Below, in pieces: positions 26,582 to 35,591 of a DNA stretch of 64,000 nucleotides; positions within the stretch are counted from its first letter, which is position 1, and each line of letters begins with the position of its first letter. The notes below the pieces were generated by a model that was given only the letters and a program-made list of their open reading frames with translations, searched no databases and had not been told where the DNA came from. Origin of the DNA: Amycolatopsis nigrescens CSC17Ta-90 (lineage in GTDB: Bacteria > Actinomycetota > Actinomycetes > Mycobacteriales > Pseudonocardiaceae); contig NZ_ARVW01000001.1 in the NCBI RefSeq assembly GCF_000384315.1, positions 5,890,157-5,954,156 on the forward strand, read 5' to 3'. The translations under genes were made by a program, and so were the position numbers.

Positions 26582-27241
26582 TCAGCTGCCGGTGGTGGCT
26601 TCGGCGGGGGCGGGAGCCTCGGCGGCCTCGGCCTTGGCGCGCTTGCGCTTGCGCAGGAACAGCGCGCCGGCGATCAGCACGATGGCGCCGAGCAGGACGT
26701 AGCTGCCGGTGCCGACCACGCTCTCGATCTGCTTGGCCGCCTCGCCGGCGGCCGCGCCGATGCCGATGTGCAGTGCGCACCAGCCGGCCGCGCCGACCGT
26801 CACCGCGGGCAGGAACTTCCGGTACGCCAGGCCCGACGCGCCGGCGGCGGCGGGCACCAGGGTGCGCAGCACCGGCACGAAGATCGCGATCAGCACCGCC
26901 CAGGCGCCGCGCCTGCGGAGCACGTCGGTGGCCTTGTCCCAGCCGTTCGCGCCGTGCTTCTGGATCAGCTTGGTCTGGCGGATCTTCGGGCCGAACTTCT
27001 TCCCGATCAGGTAGCCGACGGAGTCACCCGCCACCGCGCAGACCGTGGTGACCAGCCACATGATCAGGAACTTGGGCACGCTGTTCGCGGTGGTGCCCAG
27101 GATGAACAGTCCGGTCTCCCCAGGGGCGATGAAGCCGAGCCCCAGTGTGCATTCGCCGAAGACGAGCAGGCCCGCTCCGGTCACTACGCCGGCAGGCGGG
27201 AGGCTTTGCAGCCACTCCAGGATGTCGGTCACCAACGCCAC
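26582..27241 (-). CDS. DedA-family membrane protein
   Basis: A 219-residue SNARE-associated/VTT-domain protein with about five membrane segments. It shows 'LGFIAPGETGLFILGT', 'AVAGDSVGYLIGKKFGPKI' (the family G-D-x-x-x-Y-x-x-G motif) and 'FVPVLRTLVPAAAGASGLAYRKFLP' (F-x-R-x-x-R/P motif). A basic, Ala-rich C-terminal tail follows. Family members are thought to move phospholipids or undecaprenyl phosphate across the membrane. Confidence 0.9.
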   Translation of the reverse strand: MALVTDILEWLQSLPPAGVVTGAGLLVFGECTLGLGFIAPGETGLFILGTTANSVPKFLIMWLVTTVCAVAGDSVGYLIGKKFGPKIRQTKLIQKHGANGWDKATDVLRRRGAWAVLIAIFVPVLRTLVPAAAGASGLAYRKFLPAVTVGAAGWCALHIGIGAAAGEAAKQIESVVGTGSYVLLGAIVLIAGALFLRKRKRAKAEAAEAPAPAEATTGS

Positions 27242-27393
27242 GAATAGTCCCCTGTTCTTGCCACCGAGCTCTCGCTCGCCCCTGTGGTCGGCGGACGAGC
27301 GCTATGTCCGTCCTGACCTTTTTCACCCTATCGGGGACGTTATCGGGTGCGCGGTGGACTTTCGTCAGGGGATTACCCGGACTTTGGGGAACG

Positions 27394-28401
27394 TCAGGAG
27401 CGGCGGGCGAGCAGGCTGCTGGCTTCTTGGGTGGCGGGTCCGGCTTGGGTGAGGTGGTGCAGGTGTTCGGGTAGGGCTTCGCCGCGGTGGGCTTTGGCCT
27501 GGGCATACAGCCGCCCGGCCCGGTAGGACGAGCGCACCAGCGGCCCGGCCATCACCCCCGCGAACCCCATGGCTTCGGCGGCCTGCGAATGTTCCACGAA
27601 CTCTTCGGGTTTGACCCAGCGTTCCACCGGGTGATGCCGCGGTGAGGGCCGCAGATACTGCGTGATCGTCAAAATCTCACAGCCCGCCTCGACCAGATCC
27701 CGCATCGCCGCGGTGACCTCGTCGGGGGTTTCGCCCATGCCCAGGATCAGGTTCGACTTCGTCACCAACCCCGCCTCACGCGCCGCGGTCAACACCGCCA
27801 ACGACCGGGCGTACCGGAACCCGGGACGGATCCGCTTGAAAATCCGGGGCACCGTCTCCACATTGTGCGCCAACACCTCAGGCCGAGACGAGAACACCTC
27901 TCGCAGCTGGTCGGGGTCGTTGTTGAAATCCGGGATCAACAACTCCACCCCCGTCCCCGGGTTCAACTCATGGATCTGGCGCACCGTCTCCGCGTAGAGC
28001 CACGCGCCGCCGTCAGCCAGGTCGTCGCGGGCGACACCGGTCACCGTCGAATACCGCAACCCCATCGCCTGCACCGACTCCGCAACCTTCCGCGGCTCAG
28101 CACGATCCAACACAGCCGGACGACCCGTATCGATCTGACAGAAATCACACCGCCGCGTGCACTGATCCCCACCAATCAGGAACGTCGCCTCCCGATCCTC
28201 CCAACACTCATAAATATTCGGACACCCCGCCTCCTCACACACCGTGTGCAAACCCTCACGACGCACCAGACCCTTCAACTCCGTGAACTCCGGACCCATC
28301 CGCGCCCGCGTCCGAATCCACGACGGCTTCTTCTCAATCGGCGTCTCACTGTTACGAACCTCAAGCCGCAACAACTTCCGCCCCTCAGGCAAGGCACTCA
28401 C
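27394..28401 (-). CDS. lipA: lipoyl synthase
   Basis: A 335-residue radical-SAM enzyme that inserts two sulfur atoms into octanoyl groups on E2 and GcvH. Both clusters are visible: Cys55-x4-Cys60-x5-Cys66 (auxiliary cluster) and CTRRCDFC (Cys81, 85, 88; radical SAM). The serine ligand lies in RSSYRAG near the C-terminus. Much of the first two-thirds of the gene uses T- and G-ending codons (for example AAT-ATT-TAT), unlike its neighbours but like parts of dnaE. lipB lies 7 kb away. Confidence 0.97.
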   Translation of the reverse strand: MSALPEGRKLLRLEVRNSETPIEKKPSWIRTRARMGPEFTELKGLVRREGLHTVCEEAGCPNIYECWEDREATFLIGGDQCTRRCDFCQIDTGRPAVLDRAEPRKVAESVQAMGLRYSTVTGVARDDLADGGAWLYAETVRQIHELNPGTGVELLIPDFNNDPDQLREVFSSRPEVLAHNVETVPRIFKRIRPGFRYARSLAVLTAAREAGLVTKSNLILGMGETPDEVTAAMRDLVEAGCEILTITQYLRPSPRHHPVERWVKPEEFVEHSQAAEAMGFAGVMAGPLVRSSYRAGRLYAQAKAHRGEALPEHLHHLTQAGPATQEASSLLARRS

Positions 28402-28438
28402 GTCCCCGAGCCTACGCCCGCGGGAGCGGCCGGCAGCC

Positions 28439-29392
28439 TCACCTGGGATCGGGGGTGACGCCGGTCAACTTGGCGGTGAGCTCCCACAGTTCGGTGCCGA
28501 GCCGCTGGTCCAGCGCGGCGGCGAGCGGGGGATGCACGGCGGGGTGACCCCGAAGCCCGCGGAGCCGGTCGGGGCCGAGGTAGTCGCCGCCGTTGATCGC
28601 GTCGTCGGTGGCCGCGCACAGCTGGGGGAGCGCGCCGGCGCGGACGTCCTGGGCGATCAGCAGGTCACCGAGCCGGCCCGCCACCTTCATCGCGGCGCCG
28701 AGCACCGGGTTGCCGAGCGAGTAGGCCAGCGCCTGGACCAGCCCGGTGGCGACGTAACCGGGTTGGCTGACCACGCTGAGCACGGGTTCATCGGCAGCGC
28801 GGAGCCTGCGGTCGAGCTCCAGCGCGAATACCTGGGTCGCCAGCTTGGACCTGCCGTAGGCGAGGTCGGGTCGGTACCGGCGGTGCTCGAACCCGAGGTC
28901 GGTGAGCTCACCCCGCGCGGCCACGGCGGCCACGCTGGACAGGGCGACCACGCGGGCGTGCCCGGCGCCCCGCAGCGCGGGCATCAGCAGCCAGGTCAGC
29001 GCGGCGTGCCCGAGATGGTTGGTGCCGAACGCCAGCTCGAACCCGTCTGCGGTGCGGCCCTCGCTGCCCGGCAGCAGACCGGCGTTGTTGATCAGGATGT
29101 GCAGCGCGTCCCCGGATAGCCGGCGCGCCGAGCTCGCGGCCAGCCGGACCGACTCGAGGTCGGCGAGGTCGAGGCGGACGAGCTCGGGCTCGGCACCGGT
29201 GGCCACCGCGCCGACCGTCCGCAGCGCCCGTTCCCCGCGCTCGGCCGAGCGGCAGGCGAGCAGCACGCGCGCGCCCTTGGCGGCGAGCACCTCGGCGCTG
29301 CGCAGGCCGAGCCCGGAGTTGGCGCCGGTGATCAGTGCGGTGCGGCCGGTCTGGTCCGGAATCCGGTCCTCTGTCCACTTCGGCGCGAGCAT
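28439..29392 (-). CDS. SDR-family oxidoreductase (retinol-dehydrogenase-like)
   Basis: A 317-residue short-chain dehydrogenase of the larger retinol/protochlorophyllide-like group. TGANSGLG binds the nucleotide, '[11 protein letters not shown]' follows, then '[24 protein letters not shown]' and the catalytic YGRSK. The C-terminal part carries the extra loop usual for this group. Substrate unknown. It is an accessory gene in the region that separates lipA from lipB. Confidence 0.85.
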   Translation of the reverse strand: MLAPKWTEDRIPDQTGRTALITGANSGLGLRSAEVLAAKGARVLLACRSAERGERALRTVGAVATGAEPELVRLDLADLESVRLAASSARRLSGDALHILINNAGLLPGSEGRTADGFELAFGTNHLGHAALTWLLMPALRGAGHARVVALSSVAAVAARGELTDLGFEHRRYRPDLAYGRSKLATQVFALELDRRLRAADEPVLSVVSQPGYVATGLVQALAYSLGNPVLGAAMKVAGRLGDLLIAQDVRAGALPQLCAATDDAINGGDYLGPDRLRGLRGHPAVHPPLAAALDQRLGTELWELTAKLTGVTPDPR

Positions 29393-29435
29393 GGCGCTCA
29401 GCTAACTACACGCCATACCCGCGCGTCACCGGGTT

Positions 29436-29963
29436 TCAGGCACTCGGCGCGAGCAGCCGCAGCAGGTGCCCGACCGGGTTGCGGCGGCGGGCCGGCTTGG
29501 CGGGACCGTTGCGCAGCAGGGTTTCGAAGGCTGCGCCCACCTTGGTCGCCTCGGCGGCCGGTTCGTGCGGTTCGGCGAGTCCCGCGGTGACCGCGAGCAT
29601 CCGCTGCTCCGCCTCGCGCACCGGGCCGAGCCGGTCCGCGTGCGCGTCCAGGACGGCCCGCAGCGTCTCGTTGTCCCGCACCGCGGTCCGCCACGCGTTC
29701 GACACGGCGTCCACGTGGTCGATGTCATTCCCGCCGGGCACGCCGTCCGCGTCCTCCGGCCCCGCGACCCCCGCGCGCAGGTGACCGCTGAGCAGCTGCG
29801 TCCACTTGTAGTGCAGCGCCAGCAGCAAGTTCTCTCGAGTACCGAAGGCCTCTTCGGCGCCGGGCACCTCGGCGAAGGGCAGCGAGCCGGCCGGATTGTG
29901 CCTGGCCTGGCGCAGCACGGCCTCCAGTACGTCCCGCCGTCGGTAGAAGTCGTTCCAGCTCAT
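29436..29963 (-). CDS. uncharacterised 175-residue protein
   Basis: Begins MSWNDFYRRRDVLEAVLRQA and is predicted to be mainly helical, with no signal peptide or membrane helix. 'NDIDHVDAVSNAWRTAVRDNETLRAVLDAHAD' suggests a regular helical bundle. Similar short 'WNDFYRRRD' proteins seem familiar from actinobacteria but no function is recalled. It diverges from a tetR gene and its promoter region carries two copies of that gene's apparent operator, so it is the probable target of the regulator. Confidence 0.75.
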   Translation of the reverse strand: MSWNDFYRRRDVLEAVLRQARHNPAGSLPFAEVPGAEEAFGTRENLLLALHYKWTQLLSGHLRAGVAGPEDADGVPGGNDIDHVDAVSNAWRTAVRDNETLRAVLDAHADRLGPVREAEQRMLAVTAGLAEPHEPAAEATKVGAAFETLLRNGPAKPARRRNPVGHLLRLLAPSA

Positions 29964-29990
29964 GGCTAAATCCCCTTCCGTGATCCGAGT

Positions 29991-30054
29991 CATACCGCGG
30001 GTTTGCGGCATACTCTCGGTACGGACCTGACACGCCCAACATACCACGGGTATG
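29991..30054. promoter_or_regulatory. paired operators between the 175-residue gene and tetR
   Basis: CATACC-ACG-GGTATG (30040-30054) is a perfect 15-base palindrome. A second, slightly weaker copy CATACC-GCG-GGTTTG is at 29991-30005, 49 bases away. One lies near each divergent gene start, the usual arrangement for an autoregulated TetR pair. Confidence 0.65.
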
Positions 30055-30092
30055 GGCAGTGTCCGTGGCGTAAGCTTGTGAGGGTGGCGACA

Positions 30093-30716
30093 ATGAGGTC
30101 CAGGCGGGTCGACTATTCGGAGTCCACCCGATCCGCACTCGTGGACAGTGCGGTCGAGCTATTCACGAAGCGTGGTTACGCGGGTACCTCACTGGATGAG
30201 ATCGCCAAGCGCGCGAGGGTGACCAAAGGCGCCCTGTACCACCACTTCAGCGGTAAGCAGGCACTCTTCGAAGCCGCCTTCGACGAGGTGGAAACCCTGG
30301 TGTTCGACCGCCTGGCCAAGATAATGCGCGGACCGGGGTCTCCTTGGGAACGCGCGCTGACGGGTTTACGAACATTTATCAAAAGCTGCCTCGACCCTTC
30401 CTACCAACGGATAGCGATTCACGAAGCACCGGTGGTGATGGGCTGGGAACGGTGGCGTGAAGCTGAGGATCATTTCAGTTTCGGCCTGATCCGTTCCAGC
30501 CTGGACGACCTGATCGCGGCGGGCGAAGTGGACCAGGTACCGGTGGAGATCACCTCAAGGCTGCTCTACGGCGCGCTTTCCGCGGCGGCCACCCTGATCG
30601 CCGGCGCCAGCGACCAGAAGAAGGCCGGTGCCGAGGTGGAAGCGGTGATCATTCAGCTGCTGGACCGCATCCGCTGCCCGCGGGCGGAGGACCCGGCCGG
30701 CGGGCGGGCAGGCTGA
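30093..30716 (+). CDS. TetR-family regulator
   Basis: A 207-residue protein. The helix-turn-helix (about 8-55) reads 'STRSALVDSAVELFTKRGYAGTSLDEIAKRARVTKGALYHHFSGK', a very typical TetR N-terminus. The ligand-binding half is helical ('FIKSCLDPSYQRIAIHEAPVVMGWERWREAE'). ATG 30093 is chosen because homology begins there; GTG 30084 is possible. Two palindromic operators stand between it and the divergent 175-residue gene. Confidence 0.9.
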   Translation: MRSRRVDYSESTRSALVDSAVELFTKRGYAGTSLDEIAKRARVTKGALYHHFSGKQALFEAAFDEVETLVFDRLAKIMRGPGSPWERALTGLRTFIKSCLDPSYQRIAIHEAPVVMGWERWREAEDHFSFGLIRSSLDDLIAAGEVDQVPVEITSRLLYGALSAAATLIAGASDQKKAGAEVEAVIIQLLDRIRCPRAEDPAGGRAG

Positions 30717-30741
30717 CCCCGCCGCGACTACGCTCGTCCGG

Positions 30742-31677
30742 GTGGACTTGAGGATCTTTACCGAGCCCCAGCAGGGGGCCAGCTATGACGATTTGCTGCG
30801 GGTCGCGAAGGCGACCGAAGACGCCGGCTACGACGCCTTCTTCCGCAGTGACCACTACCTGAAGATGGGTTCGGCCTCCGGCCTGCCGGGGCCGACCGAC
30901 GCCTGGATCACCCTGGCCGGACTTGCCCGCGAAACCTCCCGGATCCGGCTCGGCACGCTGGTCACCGCGGCCACCTTCCGGCATCCGTCGGTGCTCGCGA
31001 TCTCGGTCGCGCAGGTGGACCAGATGTCCGGCGGTCGGGTCGAGTTCGGACTCGGCTCCGGCTGGTTCGACGCCGAGCACACCGCTTACGGCCTGGCGCT
31101 GCCCGAGATCAAGGAGCGGTTCGACCGCTACGCCGAGCAGCTGGAGATCATCACCGGCCTGTGGGAGACCCCGGAGGGGGAGACCTTCTCCTTCGACGGT
31201 GCGCACTACCGGCTGGCGGAGGCGCCCGGTCTGCCCAAGCCGGCCCAGCGCCCACGTCCGCCGGTGCTGATCGGCGGTGCCGGCAAGAAGCGCACCCCGG
31301 CGCTGGCCGCCCGGTTCGCGGACGAGTTCAACCTGCCGTTCGTGGACCGCGCCACCGCGCTGGCCCAGTTCGAGCGGGTGGACGCGGCCGCCAGGGAGGC
31401 GGGCCGCGACCCGAAGGAGATCCTCCGTTCGGTCGCGCAGGTGGTCGCCATCGGCCGCGACGAAGCCGAGGTGCGCCGCCGGGCGGACGCGATCGGCCGG
31501 GACGTGACCGAGCTGCGGCAGAACGGCCTGGCCGGCACTCCCGCCGAGGTGGTGCAGAAGATCGGCCAGTGGCGCGAGGAGACCGGCGTCAGCCGCCTCT
31601 ACCTGCAGCTGCTCGACCTCACCGACCTCGACCACCTCGAGCTCATCGCCGCCGAGGTCGTCCCCCAGCTCGGCTGA
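30742..31677 (+). CDS. LLM-class (F420-dependent type) oxidoreductase
   Basis: A 311-residue TIM-barrel flavin/F420-dependent protein. It starts MDLRIFTEPQQG and has 'AEDAGYDAFFRSDHYLKM'-like sequence, 'IRLGTLVTAATFRHPSVLA' and 'GRVEFGLGSGWFDAEHTAYGL'. The pattern 'RPPVLIGGAGKKRTPALAARFAD' is characteristic of the F420-binding subgroup in actinobacteria. Cofactor preference is inferred from family. Substrate unknown. GTG start. Confidence 0.87.
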   Translation: MDLRIFTEPQQGASYDDLLRVAKATEDAGYDAFFRSDHYLKMGSASGLPGPTDAWITLAGLARETSRIRLGTLVTAATFRHPSVLAISVAQVDQMSGGRVEFGLGSGWFDAEHTAYGLALPEIKERFDRYAEQLEIITGLWETPEGETFSFDGAHYRLAEAPGLPKPAQRPRPPVLIGGAGKKRTPALAARFADEFNLPFVDRATALAQFERVDAAAREAGRDPKEILRSVAQVVAIGRDEAEVRRRADAIGRDVTELRQNGLAGTPAEVVQKIGQWREETGVSRLYLQLLDLTDLDHLELIAAEVVPQLG

Positions 31678-31695
31678 GCCGCGCAGCTTGCCCCA

Positions 31696-31737
31696 CAAGG
31701 CCCCTTTGCTACCTCAGAGGTAACAAAGGTGGCCTTG
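31696..31737. terminator. long imperfect hairpin, family D
   Basis: The arm CAAGGCCCCTTTG (from 31696) pairs with CAAAGGTGGCCTTG (to 31737) with one bulge, through CTACCTC/GAGGTAAC at the tip. It lies between the convergent LLM and GH2 genes, 18 and 8 bases from their stops. The AAGGCCxCTT core resembles families A and B. Confidence 0.65.
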
Positions 31738-31745
31738 AGGGACGG

Positions 31746-34700
31746 TCAGCGGGCGGCTTCCGCACTGGTGAGCGGGCGGATCGTCAGCGAGTACGAGTAG
31801 TCAGCGTCCGCCTTGACCTGGTAGCGCTCGCGCACCGGGTTCGGGGTGTCGCCGACGCCGGTCACCGCGTGATCGGCGTGCAGGGTCACCCAGCCGTCGT
31901 TCCGCTGTAGCTGGAACGGGTAGGCCGCCCGGTCCAGATCGTCGTACGGGGTCACGCTCACGTCGTTCGCCCCGCCCACCAGCAGCCCGTCGCGGCCGTC
32001 GGAGAGCGTGGTCCACCGGGTGTCGGTGTGGTTGCCGTGGTCCTGCGGCCGGTAGTAGTCCACGTACTGCTCGTCCACCGTGCTGGTGTACACCCCGATC
32101 GGGGTGCCGTCCTTGCGGTCGTTGTAGCTGTCCTGCTCGCCGCGGCCGTACCAGGAGAACTTGTCGAAACGGTCCGGTAGCGCCAGTGAGACGCCGATCC
32201 TGGGCAGGTACGGCAGTTTCCGCATGCCGCCCTGCGGGCTCACCCGGTGGTCCAGCCCGAGCCCGCCGGCCGGGTCGATCCGGTAGGTCATCGTCTGGTC
32301 GAACCAGGCGTCCGTGCGGCCTGGCGCGGCGACCGTGCTGTCCACCACGATCCGGACCCCGCCGCCGGGCTCGGGCTCGGTCCGCACCGACTTCGCGGTG
32401 GTCTCCAGCCGGTCGAGGCCGGCCTTGCGCCAGTCCTCACCTTCGGCGCGGCCCCAGTTGAAGGTCTCGTTGCTGATCGGCGCCCGCCAGGCGTCCAGCT
32501 TCGGCCCAGCTTCGAGCAGTTCCGTGCCGCGTGCCTTGATCGACGCCAGCGCACCGGTCTTCTTGTCCACTGTGTACTCGAAGTCCCGCCCGCTGGCGGA
32601 CACGGTTCCCTCGTGCTCCGCGGTCCGCACCTGTCCCGCCTGCGGTGCGCCGCCGAGCCCGGGGATGTTCTCGCCGCCGAGGGAGAACTGGTCGTGGGCG
32701 AGCACGTGCCCCGCCGGCAGCAGCGGCTGGGCGCGCGTGGTCACCGCCTCCACGGTGAGGAACCGCTCCACGTTCCCGGGGTTGGCCGGGATCGGCGGGG
32801 TGAAGGTGGCGGTCTCCCCGGCCGCGACGCGCAGCGGCTCCTCGGCCGACGCGATCGTGCGTTCGCCCTCGGTCACCTTCCAGCGCAGCCGGAGGTCGTC
32901 GGTGCCGGTGAACTGGCGCTCGTTGTGCACGGCCAGCTTCGAGTCCGGATGGCCGGACCAGCCGAACCGGATCGGCTGGTGCGCCCAGGCGAGCTGCGCG
33001 GTCTCCGGCTGTCGGAACCGGTCCGCGCCGATCAGACCGTCCACACCGGACAGACTGGCGCCGTAGGACAGGTGCGATCCCTTGTCCTCGACCCGGTCGA
33101 AGTCCAGTGCCAGCACGGCGTTGCCCGACGGTGCCGTGCCGGTGCCCAGCTCGGCGGCGGGCAGCGCCCGGTCGTAGATCCGCACGTCGTCCACCGCGGT
33201 GTTGGCCAGCCTGCCGATGCTGCTCGGGTCGCTCCAGGACAGCTCCGAGTTGCGGCCGATGTTGACCTCGCCGGAGGAGGCGTCGATCGGGCCGTCGAAC
33301 GGCGCGCTGGCCACCTCGGCGCCGTCGATGTACAGCCGCAGCGCGGTACCGTCGTAGGTCCCGCTGACCCGGTGCCAGTTCTCGTAGAAGCCCGGCGGCA
33401 CCTTGGCCTGAACCGCCCGCCAGGTTCCACTGTGGACGAAGAACTCCAGGGTCTGCTCGTCGACCATCTGCAGCGAGTACTGGTGATCGCCCTTGGACAC
33501 GAAGCTGTAGCGGCCCGCCCACGGTTTCGCCGGCTTGACCCAGGCGTCCAGGGTGAGCGCCTTGCCGGTGAGGTCCAGCTTCCGGTCCCGGTAGACCTCC
33601 ACGAAGTCGTCCAGGCCGGACAGCGAGATCGCCTTGCCGCGATGGCCGTCCACCAGTTCGGGCAGGCCGGACAGGTGGGCCATGATGTCGTTGCCGGACG
33701 AGTCCGGGGTGCTCAGCACGCGCTGCCGGATGTTCTGCTCGGCCCAGTCCCAGATGAACCCGCCCTGGGTCGCCGGGTTCGCCCTGATGATGTCCCAGAA
33801 CTCCCGGAAGTTGCCGAGGCTGTTGCCCATCGCGTGCGCGTACTCGCCGAAGATCAGCGGCTTGGTGGTGTTCTTCGCCTGCTCCGCGAACTTCTCCGGG
33901 GACGGGTAGCGCGGCCCCCAGACGTCCGCGAACGGCGCGTCACCGTCCGGCGAGTTCGACTGGTGGTACAGCGGCCGGGACGGGTCGAACTTCTTGGCCC
34001 ACTCGGCCATCTCGTAGTGGTGCGCGCCGAGCCCGGCTTCGTTCCCGGTGTCCCACATCAGCACGCTGGGATGGTTCTTGTCGCGCTGCACCATGGCGAT
34101 GAAGCGCTCCATGAACGCGTCGCGCCACTCCGGTTTCTCCGCCAGGCAGTCGTTCGGGCAGCTCTCGTGGTTGTGTGTCTCGATGTCCACCTCGTCGTCG
34201 ATCCACAGCCCGTGGGTGTCGGCGAGCTCGTAGAAGTACGGGTCGGACGGGTAGTGCGAGGTGCGCACGGCGTTGACGTTGAGCTGCTCCATCAGCGCCA
34301 CGTCCTGCTCCTGCCGTGCCCTTGGCACGTGGCGCCCGTGGTCGGGGTCGGTCTCCGCCCTGTTCACGCCCTTGAGCAGCACCCGCTCGCCGTTCACCAG
34401 CAGCTGCTTGTCCTTGATGGTGATCTCGCGGAAGCCCACCGACTCGCTGGTGACGTGGCTGACCCGGCCGTCCGGGCCGGTCAGCGAGAGCACCAGGGTG
34501 TAGAGGTTCGGCGTCTCGTCGGTCCACTTCGCCGGCGCGCGCACTGGGGTGGACAGGGTCACCTCGGCGCTCGTGCCGGACAGGTCCGCGCTGCCGGTGC
34601 TGCTGGCCACTTCCCGCCCGCTCGCGTCCCGCAGGCTGCCGGTCACGGTATGCCGGCCGGCCGGGCCGTTCTCCTTGCGTGCCAAGGAGATCTCGGTGGT

Positions 34701-35489
34701 CAGGGTGGCGTCGGCGTAGTTCTCGTCGAGGTCGGCCCGCACGGTCGCGTCGCGCAGATAGCTGTTCGGCGTGGAGTACAGCCACACCGAGCGGAAGATG
34801 CCGGCGTAGCGCCACTGGTCGTAGTCCTCCAGGTAGGACCCGGAGCCCCAGCGGTGCACCTGCACCGCGATCCGGTTCTTTCCGGGGTGCAGCGCCGGGG
34901 AGAGGTCGAACTCGGCCGGCACGTAGCCGCCCTGGTCGTAGCCGATGTACTGGCCGTTGACCCAGACGAAGAAGCCGGACGTGACGCCTTCGAACCGCAG
35001 GAAGGTGCTGCGGGGCTGCCAGTCGGCGGGCAGCTCGAAGTCGCGGGCGTAGGCGCCGGTCGGGTTCACGTCACGGGGTGCGCGCGGCGGGTCGTCCGGC
35101 ACCATTTCGGTCGCGATGTTGCGGAACATCGGGTGGTCGAGACCGTCGGTCTGCCAGGTGTGCGGCACCGACACGTCCGGCCAGGCGCTGACGTCGTAGT
35201 CCGCGCCGTAGAAGCCGGCGGGCACGTCCTGCGGCCGGTCCGACATGTCCAGCTTCCACTGGCCGTCCAGGGCGAGCGTGTACGGCGTCTGCTCCGCGCG
35301 CTTCGCGGCGGAGGCTTCGTCGGCGTAGGGACGCAGCTCGGCGTGCGGTGCCTGCTGCCCCTCGCCGGTCATCCGCGGGTTGTCGAGATAGGCGTACGCG
35401 TCGGGCGGAGCCGGCGCGGCGACCGCGGAAGGGACACCCAGCAGGGACGCGACCAACAAAAGCGGAGCAAGAACACGCAGCCAACGCAT
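31746..35489 (-). CDS. secreted GH2 beta-galactosidase with LamG insert
   Basis: About 1247 residues. The signal peptide (MRWLRVLAPLLLVASLLG...AVA) was fixed by GGAGG 7-8 bases before ATG 35489. GH2 sugar-binding, Ig-like and TIM-barrel domains follow LacZ order, with the acid/base Glu in 'WDTGNEAGLG' (near 483) and the nucleophile Glu in 'LIFGEYAHAMGNSLG' (near 545). A LamG jelly-roll domain (about 620-790, 'LTLDAWVKPAKPWAG', 'NWHRVSGTYDGTALRLYIDG') is inserted after the barrel. LacZ-like domains 4-5 complete the protein. Likely hydrolyses galactosides in extracellular polysaccharide. Confidence 0.92.
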   Translation of the reverse strand: MRWLRVLAPLLLVASLLGVPSAVAAPAPPDAYAYLDNPRMTGEGQQAPHAELRPYADEASAAKRAEQTPYTLALDGQWKLDMSDRPQDVPAGFYGADYDVSAWPDVSVPHTWQTDGLDHPMFRNIATEMVPDDPPRAPRDVNPTGAYARDFELPADWQPRSTFLRFEGVTSGFFVWVNGQYIGYDQGGYVPAEFDLSPALHPGKNRIAVQVHRWGSGSYLEDYDQWRYAGIFRSVWLYSTPNSYLRDATVRADLDENYADATLTTEISLARKENGPAGRHTVTGSLRDASGREVASSTGSADLSGTSAEVTLSTPVRAPAKWTDETPNLYTLVLSLTGPDGRVSHVTSESVGFREITIKDKQLLVNGERVLLKGVNRAETDPDHGRHVPRARQEQDVALMEQLNVNAVRTSHYPSDPYFYELADTHGLWIDDEVDIETHNHESCPNDCLAEKPEWRDAFMERFIAMVQRDKNHPSVLMWDTGNEAGLGAHHYEMAEWAKKFDPSRPLYHQSNSPDGDAPFADVWGPRYPSPEKFAEQAKNTTKPLIFGEYAHAMGNSLGNFREFWDIIRANPATQGGFIWDWAEQNIRQRVLSTPDSSGNDIMAHLSGLPELVDGHRGKAISLSGLDDFVEVYRDRKLDLTGKALTLDAWVKPAKPWAGRYSFVSKGDHQYSLQMVDEQTLEFFVHSGTWRAVQAKVPPGFYENWHRVSGTYDGTALRLYIDGAEVASAPFDGPIDASSGEVNIGRNSELSWSDPSSIGRLANTAVDDVRIYDRALPAAELGTGTAPSGNAVLALDFDRVEDKGSHLSYGASLSGVDGLIGADRFRQPETAQLAWAHQPIRFGWSGHPDSKLAVHNERQFTGTDDLRLRWKVTEGERTIASAEEPLRVAAGETATFTPPIPANPGNVERFLTVEAVTTRAQPLLPAGHVLAHDQFSLGGENIPGLGGAPQAGQVRTAEHEGTVSASGRDFEYTVDKKTGALASIKARGTELLEAGPKLDAWRAPISNETFNWGRAEGEDWRKAGLDRLETTAKSVRTEPEPGGGVRIVVDSTVAAPGRTDAWFDQTMTYRIDPAGGLGLDHRVSPQGGMRKLPYLPRIGVSLALPDRFDKFSWYGRGEQDSYNDRKDGTPIGVYTSTVDEQYVDYYRPQDHGNHTDTRWTTLSDGRDGLLVGGANDVSVTPYDDLDRAAYPFQLQRNDGWVTLHADHAVTGVGDTPNPVRERYQVKADADYSYSLTIRPLTSAEAAR

Positions 35490-35506
35490 CGAAAACCTCC
35501 ACGTTC

Positions 35507-35536
35507 GCACAAAGTCAAACAGAATTAGACAGAGGC
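35507..35536. promoter_or_regulatory. triple 10-bp direct repeat before the GH2 gene
   Basis: On the plus strand three consecutive decamers read GCACAAAGTC, AAACAGAATT and AGACAGAGGC. Their ACA cores are exactly 10 bases apart, as in the GH43 leader at 20031-20060. The repeat covers the -10 box and start of transcription of the GH2 gene, in opposite orientation relative to transcription. Confidence 0.6.
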
Positions 35537-35553
35537 GGGCATGCGAAGGTCAA
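35524..35553 (-). promoter_or_regulatory. putative promoter of the GH2 gene
   Basis: On the minus strand TTGACC (35548-35553) and TCTAAT (35524-35529) are 18 bases apart, about 35 bases upstream of the ATG. The -10 box lies inside the triple repeat. Confidence 0.5.
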
Positions 35554-35591
35554 GACTCCAGGCGGGTTTTTGTCGGTGAATGTCGGAAAGG

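Noticed and set aside
22927..28401. Natural-product gene cluster
   Set aside because: No polyketide synthase, peptide synthetase, terpene cyclase or RiPP genes accompany the peptidase, SDR or oxidoreductase genes in the window.
32247..35528. A 1093-codon open frame opposite the GH2 gene
   Set aside because: Antisense shadow with no recognisable domain; the GH2 frame has catalytic motifs and a signal peptide.
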